A stretch of DNA of 64,000 nucleotides. Source: Fictibacillus marinisediminis (lineage in GTDB: Bacteria > Bacillota > Bacilli > Bacillales > Fictibacillaceae). This document shows positions 17,112-25,026 of this stretch, in pieces. The position numbers and the translations under genes were made by a program. Each line of letters starts with the position of its first letter. Within the stretch, counting starts at the first letter, position 1. Under the pieces are notes generated by a model that did not search any database, was not told where the DNA came from, and saw only the letters and a list, made by a program, of their open reading frames with translations. The stretch covers positions 4,092,001 to 4,156,000 of the forward strand of contig NZ_JAIWJX010000002.1 of NCBI RefSeq assembly GCF_023149135.1. The letters are read 5' to 3'.

Positions 17112-17534
17112 TTATTTGATCGGCTCGATTGGGCCGCGAAGTTCCCCGCCCGGACTAAACTCCGAATAAACATTCACATAAGCATTTCCTTCGATGATCT
17201 CTTCCACAAGCTTAGACAAAGGCATTCCTTGAAGTGGTCCAATTAAATCATTACTGGTTATGCTCCCTGTTACAATTCCTGTATTTAAGCTGATGCCAGG
17301 TTTTATAGAGCCAAGTAGATAAGCAGTAACGGGACCGTTTTTCCCTGGTTGTCCTATATGAATGCGCGCTTGAGTTAACTTTCTTAAATTATTAACCTGA
17401 AGCCGATAGTGCAGCTTGGTTCCATTGGAGCTTAGGACAAATTCTGTGCTGCCGGATGCCCGGGTGCCAACAGGGGGAACTACATGGTCACCTTTTAACC
17501 TGCATAAAAAATTTTTCAACAACAATCCAACCAC
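17112..17534 (-). CDS. CHRD-domain protein
   Basis: A 140-residue protein consisting mainly of one CHRD domain (the chordin domain, also found in bacterial proteins of unknown role). Typical features are PPVGTRASGSTEFVLSSNGTKLHYRLQVNNL, ARIHIGQPGKNGPVTAYL and the end motif YVNVYSEFSPGGELRGPI. Unlike many relatives it has no clear signal peptide; the first 15 residues (MVGLLLKNFLCRLKG) are only weakly hydrophobic. Start follows AAAGGAGTGG. It stands alone, divergent from a Spo0E-like gene. The function is unknown. Confidence 0.8.
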   Translation of the reverse strand: MVGLLLKNFLCRLKGDHVVPPVGTRASGSTEFVLSSNGTKLHYRLQVNNLRKLTQARIHIGQPGKNGPVTAYLLGSIKPGISLNTGIVTGSITSNDLIGPLQGMPLSKLVEEIIEGNAYVNVYSEFSPGGELRGPIEPIK

Positions 17535-17870
17535 TCCTTTCCGATAGCTATTGACAGTATATTCAGGAAAGGAAAATAAGCTTGTTTATTCATCTAGGAA
17601 ATTCAAAAAATAATTTTTATCCAGGTCAAACCGGTTGGTGGATTCTTGCGCATTTACCGGGACATTTTTTTACAAAAACAAACAAAGAAACGTGATTCTT
17701 CACTTTTCTCTTAAAAAGTCTGTAAAAACTATCAAAATTGTCAAAAAATATACTATATATTGAGAAAATTAAATAGACACTGTCCTATATCTAGTATAAA
17801 ATGGGAATATATAGTGATAGTTACCTGGACGTGAAGTTATAAAACATTTTTCTGTATAGGGGGAATGGAT

Positions 17871-18032
17871 ATGACTCATCAAAATATACTAAAATTAAAA
17901 CTTGAGATCGATGCCATCCGCTTAACTATGTACGTAATGAGCACCCGCGTAAACAGCCTTGCAGACCCGCTTCTTGTACAGTTAAGCCAGCTGCTAGACC
18001 AAAAATTAAACGAATTGAATCAATGTGCATAA
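17871..18032 (+). CDS. Spo0E-like aspartyl-phosphate phosphatase
   Basis: A 53-residue protein, easily overlooked because of its size. It has two helices with the family motif SQLLDQKLNEL (S-x-x-L-D) that in Spo0E-type phosphatases removes phosphate from Spo0A. A clear AGGGGG site lies seven bases before the ATG, and a strong terminator begins at its stop codon, so it is a single-gene unit. The upstream 336-base gap is AT-rich with TAGACA and TATAAA boxes near 17772 and 17797 and contains TTGTCAAAAA, loosely like a 0A box. Probable role: delaying sporulation. The family is certain; which response regulator it acts on is inferred. Confidence 0.85.
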   Translation: MTHQNILKLKLEIDAIRLTMYVMSTRVNSLADPLLVQLSQLLDQKLNELNQCA

Positions 18033-18062
18033 AGCTGTCACCCTTTTTGGGGACAGCTTTTT
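18031..18062 (+). terminator. Terminator of the Spo0E-like gene
   Basis: AAAGCTGTC and GACAGCTTTTTT flank a C-rich/G-rich inner stem with a T5 loop. It starts on the last base of the stop codon. Confidence 0.85.
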
Positions 18063-18081
18063 TAGTTGGGTGCCTTTAGTT

Positions 18082-18131
18082 GGTGCCAGGCACCGCGTTT
18101 TGACACTTGTGTAACGGCGGTGCCTGGCACC
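18082..18131. repeat. Nested-palindrome repeat, copy 6
   Basis: Perfect arms with core TTTTGACACTTGTGTAA, the same core type as copy 5. It lies 11 bases past the stop codon of the DCC-family gene, between it and the convergent Spo0E-like gene. Confidence 0.85.
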
Positions 18132-18142
18132 AACTACGAATG

Positions 18143-18556
18143 CTAGTCTATGAACCGTTTACGTATGTCCGGTGTGGGGATCATGCAGTGGTCCTTTTTG
18201 CCGAACCATCTGTAACGGTTCTTGGCAATCCAGGAATATAGCCCATCGCGAAGCGGCTTAGGGATAACCACAAGAATATAGGCCACACTCCACAAGCCTC
18301 CGAGATCTCTCGCAATCTCAAGAGCTGCCGTTGATCTTTGGTAGATACGGCCATTTTTTATATAAACGAGACTTTCAAAATCATGTACAGGAAGAAGGAA
18401 TTCACGGAGCAGCTCCTGGCCGGCATCAGATTGCAGGGAGCCAAATGAAATTCGCCCCTTCTTATCCTGTCTGATCAAAAAATTAACGATCCCGTTGCAA
18501 AAATTGCAGACGCCATCAAACAGCAGAATTGAGCCGACCCTTTGCTTATCCTTCAT
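18143..18556 (-). CDS. Thiol-disulfide oxidoreductase, DCC family (YuxK-like)
   Basis: A 137-residue protein of the DCC family (DUF393), which has a thioredoxin-like fold. The defining motif is FDGVCNFCNGIVNFLIRQD at residues 13-32, with a C-x-x-C redox pair. Other family features are FGSLQSDAGQELL, YQRSTAALEIARDLGG and PKPLRDGLYSWIAKNRYRWFGKKDHC. The function is redox-related but undefined. Start ATG lies in a good context after GGGGAGGGG. It is 18 bases downstream of the two-lobed glyoxalase gene in the same direction, so the two probably form an operon. Confidence 0.85.
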   Translation of the reverse strand: MKDKQRVGSILLFDGVCNFCNGIVNFLIRQDKKGRISFGSLQSDAGQELLREFLLPVHDFESLVYIKNGRIYQRSTAALEIARDLGGLWSVAYILVVIPKPLRDGLYSWIAKNRYRWFGKKDHCMIPTPDIRKRFID

Positions 18557-18574
18557 GCTTGCCCCTCCCCTTCC

Positions 18575-19351
18575 TTACTTAAGATTCAAACCGTTACTTA
18601 AAACCAGCTCGTATGGATGTTCGCCTTTTGTATTTAGTAAATCACGTGCAGGCCCTTCACCAAAAGGGGAACAAAAATGAAGCTCGCAGCCCTCCAGTTC
18701 TAGTACAGCACAATCCGCCTGAAGGCCTTCATTGGTATATCCGGTACCTGCGGACAATCCTAGCCAGTCCTGCCAGAGCGAGGATGTTTTCTTCGCATCC
18801 TCTACAATGATGGACAAATGATTCATTTTCAAATTCCCTGCCGGATGGCTGCCGATGATACCTTTCTGCCGAAGGTCCGTTTCCCGATCTTTGTCCGGTT
18901 GCAGCCAGTCTATGAAAAACGGAGGCAGCAGTTTATCTTCGCTATCATGATTGGTTATGAAAAGCAGCTTCCAGCTTAGAATGCTTCCATCCTGTCGTTT
19001 GCGGCTTCCTGGAAGCAGCCTTGTCTCTAACCCATTCTTCTCCAGCTGCAACTTTACCTCTTCTATTCGATTGGTGCGGATCGCAAACTGGCCTGGTCCC
19101 TGTTTGTCAGGCAAATCGCGCAGAAGCTGGCCGATCAAAGGGTTTTCCTTCGCCTGCTGGGCAATCTGCTCATTTTCAACAGCTAAAAACTCTACATAAC
19201 TCAAGCCAAAATAGCAGAGTGCATTGAAGGTTCCCCAATTTTTATGGCTCCCGCCCAGAGAAGCGTAGAGACCCTGGTTTTTTAAAGCATCGATATGATC
19301 ATTCAGTTCTTTATCGGTAAAGTACACAAGATGGTCAAACGCGAATGCCAT
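18575..19351 (-). CDS. Two-lobed glyoxalase-like (VOC) protein
   Basis: A 258-residue protein with two vicinal-oxygen-chelate lobes. The N-terminal lobe starts FAFDHLVYFTDKELNDHIDALKNQG with the Glyoxalase_3-type continuation SLGGSHKNWGTFNALCYFGLSYVEFLAVEN. The second lobe starts NLKMNHLSIIVEDAKKTSSLWQDWLGL (about residue 175) and ends LELEGCELHFCSPFGEGP. Histidine and glutamate ligands are present in both lobes (DHLVYF, EFLAVE; NHLSII). Such proteins are often annotated only as VOC family and may be isomerases, dioxygenases or binding proteins. It heads a probable two-gene unit with the DCC protein. Confidence 0.75.
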   Translation of the reverse strand: MAFAFDHLVYFTDKELNDHIDALKNQGLYASLGGSHKNWGTFNALCYFGLSYVEFLAVENEQIAQQAKENPLIGQLLRDLPDKQGPGQFAIRTNRIEEVKLQLEKNGLETRLLPGSRKRQDGSILSWKLLFITNHDSEDKLLPPFFIDWLQPDKDRETDLRQKGIIGSHPAGNLKMNHLSIIVEDAKKTSSLWQDWLGLSAGTGYTNEGLQADCAVLELEGCELHFCSPFGEGPARDLLNTKGEHPYELVLSNGLNLK

Positions 19352-19418
19352 GTTAACTCCTCCCGAAACTTTTATCTACTCTAAAATTACCAAAGCTGAA
19401 GGCAAAAGGAAAAAAATT

Positions 19419-19468
19419 GGTGCCAGGCACCGCGATTACACACATGTGTAAAGACGGTGCCTGGCACC
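19419..19468. repeat. Nested-palindrome repeat, copy 7
   Basis: Perfect arms with the fully palindromic core TTACACACATGTGTAA. Two extra half-arm fragments follow (GGCACCAATT at 19475 and 19487), suggesting local duplication. It lies between the symporter stop codon and the glyoxalase-like gene start. Confidence 0.85.
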
Positions 19469-19513
19469 AATTAAGGCACCAATTCAGGCACCAATCGAAC
19501 CCATTAAAGGAAT

Positions 19514-20992
19514 TTACGCGGTCTGCTCATTACCTGCTTTTTTGCTGACAGCAAGCGGACGTGTAAGGGCACTGACGATGAGAAGGACGATGATGTTGAC
19601 CAGCAAGGCGACGATGCCGATGTTCAAATCTTTGAATGCTTGCGGGAGCATGGGCAGCAAGATTGCGAGCGTTGTACCTTTGATAGAAACATAGGCCACC
19701 ACGGCTACACCGCAGGAAATGCCGGCAAATGCTCCCTGCTTGGTTACGAAGGGCTTTTTCGCCAGACTGAACAGCAGCGCCGGGAACAGCTGGGTAACGA
19801 GGCTGTACCCCATCAGCAGCAGCGTAACGATGGTATCTCCGCCTTTAAAGGTGAAGAAAACGGCGATGAGCGCCATGACCGGAACAAGGTATTTTGCCAG
19901 CTTGGCCACTTGCCTGTCCGTTGCAGAAGGTGACACGACTTTATAGACATTTTTCGCAAAAAGGGTAGAAGCCGCCATGAGTAGCAGCGAACCTGGCACC
20001 AAAGCGGTAAGCAGTCCGGCCGCTCCGATCAATCCAATAACCCACGGATCAAACGTCTGGACAGCAAGCTTGAACAGTGAAAGATCGCCATCTGGCCCTT
20101 TCAATCCAGGAACTTTTAAGATGGCGGCAAACCCGACAAACATGACGAAAAGCAAGACGAGCGAATACAGCGGCATGAAGACTGCATTTTTGCGGAACAC
20201 TTTTGCATTTTTCGCGGTAAAAGAGGACGCAAATGTATGCGGCCACATATAAAACCCGAGGGCCGTCAATAGAACGGTAGAGATGAACCAGCTGACGCTC
20301 ATCCCTTCGCTCGGCAGGGCAAGAAAGCCCGGCTTGGCAGCCTCAATGGATTCAAACATAGGCTGAAAACCGCCGTAATGATGGATGGGAAGATAGATTC
20401 CAAGAAACAGTACAATCGCTAGAATCATGAAATCTTTTAAAACGGCTGTCCAGGCTGAACCGTGGATACCAGAGATCATGACGTACACCGTTACGGTAAT
20501 TACGCCGATCCACACCGCGGCAACCGGCGAGATTTTTCCATATGAGGCTTCTGATACGATGATTCCCAACCCTTTCAGCTGCAGCACCAGATACGGAATC
20601 ATAGCGACGATGCCGACAAGGGACACAAATACACCGAGGTAGGGACTTTTGTATTTGCTGACGAAAAAATCAGACTGTGACACGAGTTTGTTTTCATTGG
20701 CGTATTTCCAGATTGCGGGAAGCAAGAAGTAGGAAATAACATAGGCAAGAGCGCCGTATGCCAGGATGTATAATGACGGGCCGCCTTTTCCGTACGCCCA
20801 GCCGCTTCCGCCAAGAAAGGTAAACGTCGTGTAGATTTCTCCTGCCATCAAAAGGAACACGAACATCGTACCAAAGCCCCGTCCCCCGACGCTCCATTGC
20901 TCGAGGTCCATATCTTTACCCCGTTTGGCACGGACTCCAAGGTACAAGGACAGAATTAAAAACAATGCGAGTATGATCAGTGATGTGTTCAT
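19514..20992 (-). CDS. yhjB: Sodium:solute symporter (YhjB-like)
   Basis: A 492-residue sodium:solute symporter with about 13 membrane helices, starting with a hydrophobic segment NTSLIILALFLILSLYLGV and containing AGEIYTTFTFLGGSGWAYGKGGPSLYILAYG near residue 50, the sodium-site region of the family. It is distinct from PanF (for example GIHGSAWTAVLKDFMI). The upstream DUF3311 gene overlaps it by four bases, as in the yhjC-yhjB pair of B. subtilis. A third overlapping gene encodes an M20 amidohydrolase, so the substrate may be an N-acyl amino acid, a dipeptide or a related amide that the enzyme cleaves; this is inference. Confidence 0.8.
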   Translation of the reverse strand: MNTSLIILALFLILSLYLGVRAKRGKDMDLEQWSVGGRGFGTMFVFLLMAGEIYTTFTFLGGSGWAYGKGGPSLYILAYGALAYVISYFLLPAIWKYANENKLVSQSDFFVSKYKSPYLGVFVSLVGIVAMIPYLVLQLKGLGIIVSEASYGKISPVAAVWIGVITVTVYVMISGIHGSAWTAVLKDFMILAIVLFLGIYLPIHHYGGFQPMFESIEAAKPGFLALPSEGMSVSWFISTVLLTALGFYMWPHTFASSFTAKNAKVFRKNAVFMPLYSLVLLFVMFVGFAAILKVPGLKGPDGDLSLFKLAVQTFDPWVIGLIGAAGLLTALVPGSLLLMAASTLFAKNVYKVVSPSATDRQVAKLAKYLVPVMALIAVFFTFKGGDTIVTLLLMGYSLVTQLFPALLFSLAKKPFVTKQGAFAGISCGVAVVAYVSIKGTTLAILLPMLPQAFKDLNIGIVALLVNIIVLLIVSALTRPLAVSKKAGNEQTA

Positions 20993-21186
20993 TTGTTCTC
21001 CTCCTTGTTCACCGGATCTAATTTATAAATAAGAGCCATCAAGGCGGCTGTAATCAAGACCCAAAGCAGAATCCAAAACATGAGGAAAGGCATACCCAGT
21101 ACATAAGGTTCAACTTTGTTGGCAAAAACCAGCCCTCCAAACATCCCGATAAACGGCAATACTGCAATCCAATGAATCAGTTTCAT
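20989..21186 (-). CDS. yhjC: DUF3311 small membrane protein (YhjC-like)
   Basis: A 65-residue protein with two membrane segments (WIAVLPFIGMFGGLVFANKVEPYVLGM and PFLMFWILLWVLITAALMALIYKL) and the D-P-x-N tail, matching DUF3311. These proteins are encoded immediately before sodium:solute symporters and are thought to be small partners of the transporter. Here it overlaps the genes on both sides by four bases (ATGA), giving a tightly coupled three-gene operon. This mirrors the yhdT-panF arrangement four kilobases away, although the two small families are different. Confidence 0.85.
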   Translation of the reverse strand: MKLIHWIAVLPFIGMFGGLVFANKVEPYVLGMPFLMFWILLWVLITAALMALIYKLDPVNKEENK

Positions 21187-22382
21187 GCGCCCGCCTCCTC
21201 TTCGTTTCTGTACAGCATTTTTTCGGCAGCCCGTACAAACATGGCGACCCCTTGCTCTAACGCATCTTCATCAATGGTAAAACGGGCGTGGTGATGCGGG
21301 TAGGTAATTCCTTTCGCCTTGTTGCCCGCGCCGGTAAAAAAGAAGCAGCCGTCCGCTTTTTGAAGGAAAGCAGAAAAATCTTCGGCGACCATATTCGGTT
21401 TCATCAATTCAACATGCTCACCCCCGAATAGTTCTTCAGCTGTTTCGTGAAGGAAGCGCGTTACCTCATCCTGGTTGATCACTGCCCGGTACCCATTCTC
21501 GTAGCGGAACTCATAAGCTGCTCCATGAGCGTCGGTTATTCCTTTGATGACCTGCTCCATCAGCTTGGGTGCCTGTTCCCTGACTGCTGGGTTAAAGCTT
21601 CTGACCGTCCCGCAAATCTCCACAGAGCTAGGGATGACATTATGTGTCGTCCCGCCGGTAAACTTTGTAACAGAAAGAACAAGCTGCTCCAGCGGATCGG
21701 TGTTTCGTGAAACAATGTGCTGAAGGTTGGTCACGACCTGTGAGGCGACTGCAATGCTGTCGATTGTTTGATGCGGAAGCGCTGCATGGCCCCCTTTTCC
21801 GTGAACGGTCAGAAAAAACGTATCCGGTGCTGCCATCATAGGCCCATAAACAATCCCGATTTTCCCTACTTCAAGCGGTGACCAAAGATGGGTCCCGATT
21901 ACAGCGTCTACACCGTCCATCACGCCTGCCTGTACCATCTCCTCGGCGCCGCCAGGGTAAAGTTCCTCTGCATGCTGAAAAATAAAACGGATTTCGCCTT
22001 GAAGCTCGTCCTTTTTCTGAGATAAAATTTTAGCCGCTCCAAGCAGCATGGCTGTATGCCCGTCGTGGCCGCACGCATGCATGACACCAGGCCTTCGGGA
22101 TACAAAATCAAAATCGTTTTCTTCCATAATCGGAAGTGCGTCAATATCCGCACGAATGGCAAGCACATGGCCCGGTTCATTTCCTGTCAGTGTTGCCATT
22201 ACACTGTTCTTCGTTGGACGGGAAAGTTCCAGATTTCCAAACGATTGAAGCATCTGGTAAATAAATTGGGACGTCTGTTCTTCGCCGAATGACAGTTCGG
22301 GATACATGTGAAGGTGCCTGCGCCACTTCACAACCTGATCTTTAACCCGCTGACTCTCCTTAACTGCTGTTAACGATCTCAT
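21183..22382 (-). CDS. M20 family amidohydrolase
   Basis: A 399-residue M20-type metallo-amidohydrolase (the N-acyl amino acid or hippurate hydrolase group). Zinc-binding motifs are clear: MHACGHDGHTAMLLGAAKIL near residue 100, HAEELYPGGAEEM near residue 135, GTHLWSPLEVGKIG, and a dimerisation domain with GKGGHAALPHQTIDSI. NMVAEDFSAFLQKADG near residue 340 and HHHARFTIDEDAL near the C terminus complete the set. I start at the ATG after GGGGGAGAATC; the 12 codons upstream lack a ribosome site. It is the first gene of an operon with the DUF3311 protein and a symporter, which suggests import followed by deacylation of an amide substrate. Confidence 0.85.
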   Translation of the reverse strand: MRSLTAVKESQRVKDQVVKWRRHLHMYPELSFGEEQTSQFIYQMLQSFGNLELSRPTKNSVMATLTGNEPGHVLAIRADIDALPIMEENDFDFVSRRPGVMHACGHDGHTAMLLGAAKILSQKKDELQGEIRFIFQHAEELYPGGAEEMVQAGVMDGVDAVIGTHLWSPLEVGKIGIVYGPMMAAPDTFFLTVHGKGGHAALPHQTIDSIAVASQVVTNLQHIVSRNTDPLEQLVLSVTKFTGGTTHNVIPSSVEICGTVRSFNPAVREQAPKLMEQVIKGITDAHGAAYEFRYENGYRAVINQDEVTRFLHETAEELFGGEHVELMKPNMVAEDFSAFLQKADGCFFFTGAGNKAKGITYPHHHARFTIDEDALEQGVAMFVRAAEKMLYRNEEEAGA

Positions 22383-22507
22383 GATTCTCCCCCACCTTCC
22401 AATCGATATGAAGGCCATTATATAAGAAGATAAATAGTTTGAAAAGAATAAATATACCGATTTTTCTGATATTAAACCCTGTTCTCATGGTAGGGATGTA
22501 CTAAGGC

Positions 22508-22558
22508 GGTGCCAGGCACCTCGATTACACAAGTATGTAACGGCCGGTGCCTGGCACC
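22508..22558. repeat. Nested-palindrome repeat, copy 8
   Basis: Perfect arms with core TTACACAAGTATGTAA. It lies in the divergent gap between the amidohydrolase gene and the small acidic protein gene, one of only a few copies not at a gene 3' end. Confidence 0.85.
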
Positions 22559-22622
22559 CACCCGCCGCGTTTAATAATTATGATGTTTAGGGAAAATGAT
22601 AAGAAAAAGGAGGCTGAGGATA

Positions 22623-22817
22623 ATGGAAATGAAACGAGAAAACAACGGCGAACAAAATGGCCTGCAACAGCAGGATCTCAGCAGTAATGAGGATTTTTCC
22701 CAAGACGAAGTATATGAGGAAGTAGAATTTTCCGATCAGGCAGTCATCAGCGGTATCGTACATCATCTAATACATCCTGGAGAAGCAGAAGAAGACTGCG
22801 AAGAAGAAACCACATAA
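22623..22817 (+). CDS. Small acidic protein of unknown function
   Basis: A 64-residue, strongly acidic protein (MEMKRENNGEQNGLQQQDLS, then EDFSQDEVYEEVEFSDQAVI) ending EEDCEEETT. A good AAAAAGGAGG site lies nine bases before the ATG, and a hairpin repeat with T5 follows the stop codon, so it looks like a real single-gene unit. I do not recognise a family. No signal peptide or membrane segment is seen, and the middle (VISGIVHHLIHPG) is the only hydrophobic part. A second ATG two codons in could also be used. Confidence 0.6.
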   Translation: MEMKRENNGEQNGLQQQDLSSNEDFSQDEVYEEVEFSDQAVISGIVHHLIHPGEAEEDCEEETT

Positions 22818-22822
22818 AAAAA

Positions 22823-22872
22823 GGTGCCAGGCACGCGAATTACACATATGTGTAACCGCGGTGCCTGGCACC
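22823..22872. repeat. Nested-palindrome repeat, copy 9, acting as bidirectional terminator
   Basis: Arms GGTGCCAGGCAC and GGTGCCTGGCACC with core TTACACATATGTGTAA. It is flanked by A7 on the left and T5 on the right and sits exactly between two convergent stop codons (22817 and 22876), so it is ideally placed to terminate both transcripts. Confidence 0.85.
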
Positions 22873-22875
22873 TTT

Positions 22876-24882
22876 TTACTGGATCAAAAGAAAAGAACCT
22901 AATGATTGCAGCCTGACGTCTCCTTTGAACGTTTCACCTGTCATGGCGTCCTTCCAGGTGCCCTTTGGCAAGGAGACCCGGTGGCTTGCTGTCGTTGAAT
23001 GGTTCAACACACATAAGAACTTGCTGCCGGCCTCTCCATCACGTATTACCATTTCAACATCGTCCGGCAGTTCGATCGTCTGTACGCCAGCCTGAGCAAA
23101 AATGTCTCTGTACAGCCGCACAAGAAAATAATCTTCTACCGCTGTACCGATATAATACACGTTGCCTTTTCCGTACTTGTTCTTCGTGATCGCAGGTGTA
23201 CCTTCATAGAAAGCGTCCCTGTAGACGGCGAGGACCTCGGCCGATTTCGGCTCGATCAAGTCACACCACACTGTGGCCGGCGACATGATGTCCATGATGT
23301 TCCCCGCTATTCCTGTTACACGTGTCTGCTGGCCGTTTTGAAGGGATTCGTACTCATGGACTTCAATGCCCGCAAGCTCTCCAAGTTCTCCGGGAAGCGT
23401 TATTTCCGTAACCGCATTGTTCGGCTCTTTCACGCCTGCCCGATAGGAAAGCACCACTGTTCCGCCATCTGCCGCATACTTCTTCAGCTTTTCCGTAAAT
23501 ACCGGATTGGTTAAAAAGTAAACGGGAACGATGACCGTTTTCAGCCCGTCAAGGCTGCTCTCCGGAGAGACCATATCAGTAGCCGCGTTCAAACGGTAAG
23601 CACCGGAATAGAAACGAAGCAGCTCCTGCTTATGGGTAAACGCATCACTCTGCGGCTGGATGCGCCAAGCCCAGGCATTTTCCACATCGTAATACACGCC
23701 GACTTCTGCTTTATATTTAGTGGCGACCCACTCATCTCCGAATATTTTCAGAGCATTGAATACTTCTTTCACTTCTTCAAATTTTCGCCTCGGCTTACCG
23801 TCGTGATCCAAGATTCCATGGCAGAATTCTTCGGTTCCGAAACGGGCGGCGCGCCACCTGAAATAGACGATTGCCTCCGCTCCCCGTGCAATAGCCTGGT
23901 ACGTCCAAAGCTTGATGTGCCCTGAACGAGGCAGGTAGCCGATATGGCTCCATCCTTGTGCCCCGGATAGCTCCTCAAGCACCCAATAGCCTTTTCCGGC
24001 TTTTGTTGAACGGCAAAGATCATGCTGCTGGGCAATCGCGGCAGGCGGAATCGGTTCAGGTAGACCTCCCCAGACCGGGTAGTTGTCAAAGGATATGAAG
24101 TCGAGGTCCTTCGCGATATCCCGCTGTTTTAGGGCAAGTTCGGTAAAGACAAAATTATGGGTGATAAACTGCTGATCTGAAATATGCTCTCTTAAAATAT
24201 CAACCTGCAGCTTGTTGTACGCTGTATAGCTGTCTGCGCAAAACCGGTCAAAATCAAGAAGCAGACCCGGATTATGTTCCTGAAATACTTTCCGGGGAAC
24301 AGGGATCTGCTCCCACGCCGTATAGGTTTGGCTCCAGAAGACCGTACCCCATGCTTCATTTAATGCATCCAGGCTGCCGTATTTGTTGCTGAGCCATTCC
24401 TGAAACGCCATGCGGTCTTCATCACCATAGCTGCGGTCCGATTTTTCATGGCCGTACTCGTTATCCGTCTGCCAGCCGATGACATCAGGATGCTGGCCAT
24501 ATTTCTCGGCCAGTTTGCGGACAATTTTTCGGGTGAATTTCTGATAGGTCTTGCTGTTCACCGTATAATGCCGGCGAGCACCGAAAGAAATCGTTACACC
24601 GTTCTCATCAACCGGCAAAATTTCAGGATACTGATGCGCCATCCATGCAGGAGGAGTCGCTGTCGGCGTACCGAGGATGATTTTTATCCCGTTTTCCGTA
24701 AGCAGATCGATCGCCTCATCAAAAAGGGAAAAATCGTACACTCCTTCTTCCGGCTCCATCAGCTGCCACCCGAATTCGGCGATGCGCACCACATTAACTC
24801 CAAGCTCCTTCATCAGTCTTACATCTTCAGGCCATCTGGATTTTGGCCACTGTTCCGGATAATAATCTACTCCTATAAACAT
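22876..24882 (-). CDS. Beta-galactosidase, GH42
   Basis: A 668-residue family 42 glycoside hydrolase, hydrolysing terminal beta-galactosides (often galacto-oligosaccharides from galactan). The domain starts FIGVDYYPEQWPKSRWPEDV. The acid/base Glu is in GWQTDNEYGH (near residue 142) and the nucleophile Glu in WVLEELSGAQGW (near residue 304). A trimerisation Rossmann-like domain and a small C-terminal beta domain follow. There is no signal peptide, so it works in the cytoplasm on imported sugar. Start ATG is eight bases after AAAGGAG. It is the last gene of the gal operon; a transporter appears to have been lost just upstream. The hairpin repeat after its stop codon is the likely terminator. 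Confidence 0.92.
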   Translation of the reverse strand: MFIGVDYYPEQWPKSRWPEDVRLMKELGVNVVRIAEFGWQLMEPEEGVYDFSLFDEAIDLLTENGIKIILGTPTATPPAWMAHQYPEILPVDENGVTISFGARRHYTVNSKTYQKFTRKIVRKLAEKYGQHPDVIGWQTDNEYGHEKSDRSYGDEDRMAFQEWLSNKYGSLDALNEAWGTVFWSQTYTAWEQIPVPRKVFQEHNPGLLLDFDRFCADSYTAYNKLQVDILREHISDQQFITHNFVFTELALKQRDIAKDLDFISFDNYPVWGGLPEPIPPAAIAQQHDLCRSTKAGKGYWVLEELSGAQGWSHIGYLPRSGHIKLWTYQAIARGAEAIVYFRWRAARFGTEEFCHGILDHDGKPRRKFEEVKEVFNALKIFGDEWVATKYKAEVGVYYDVENAWAWRIQPQSDAFTHKQELLRFYSGAYRLNAATDMVSPESSLDGLKTVIVPVYFLTNPVFTEKLKKYAADGGTVVLSYRAGVKEPNNAVTEITLPGELGELAGIEVHEYESLQNGQQTRVTGIAGNIMDIMSPATVWCDLIEPKSAEVLAVYRDAFYEGTPAITKNKYGKGNVYYIGTAVEDYFLVRLYRDIFAQAGVQTIELPDDVEMVIRDGEAGSKFLCVLNHSTTASHRVSLPKGTWKDAMTGETFKGDVRLQSLGSFLLIQ

Positions 24883-24903
24883 GCCGCTCACTCCTTTGTC
24901 TCT

Positions 24904-25020
24904 CTATTCTTTCACCGAACCGCCCAAAATACCAGAGATAAACGGTTTTTGGAGCAGAAGGAAGAAAATCATGATCGGTAAAGCTGAGATGGCCGAGATC
25001 ACAAGATAATGAGCAAAATT
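24904..25020 (-). pseudogene. Stump of a sugar ABC transporter permease
   Basis: The gap between the GH42 and M24-like genes reads NFAHYLVISAISALPIMIF then FLLLQKPFISGILGGSVKE and stop. This is the characteristic last helix and tail of MalG/GanQ-type permeases (the ...GSVK end). Only about 38 codons remain; two codons further upstream the frame runs into the M24-like stop codon. No ATP-binding, binding-protein or other permease gene is nearby. It is best explained by a deletion that removed a galactoside transporter and fused the ends. Confidence 0.75.
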
Positions 25021-25026
25021 CTTTCT

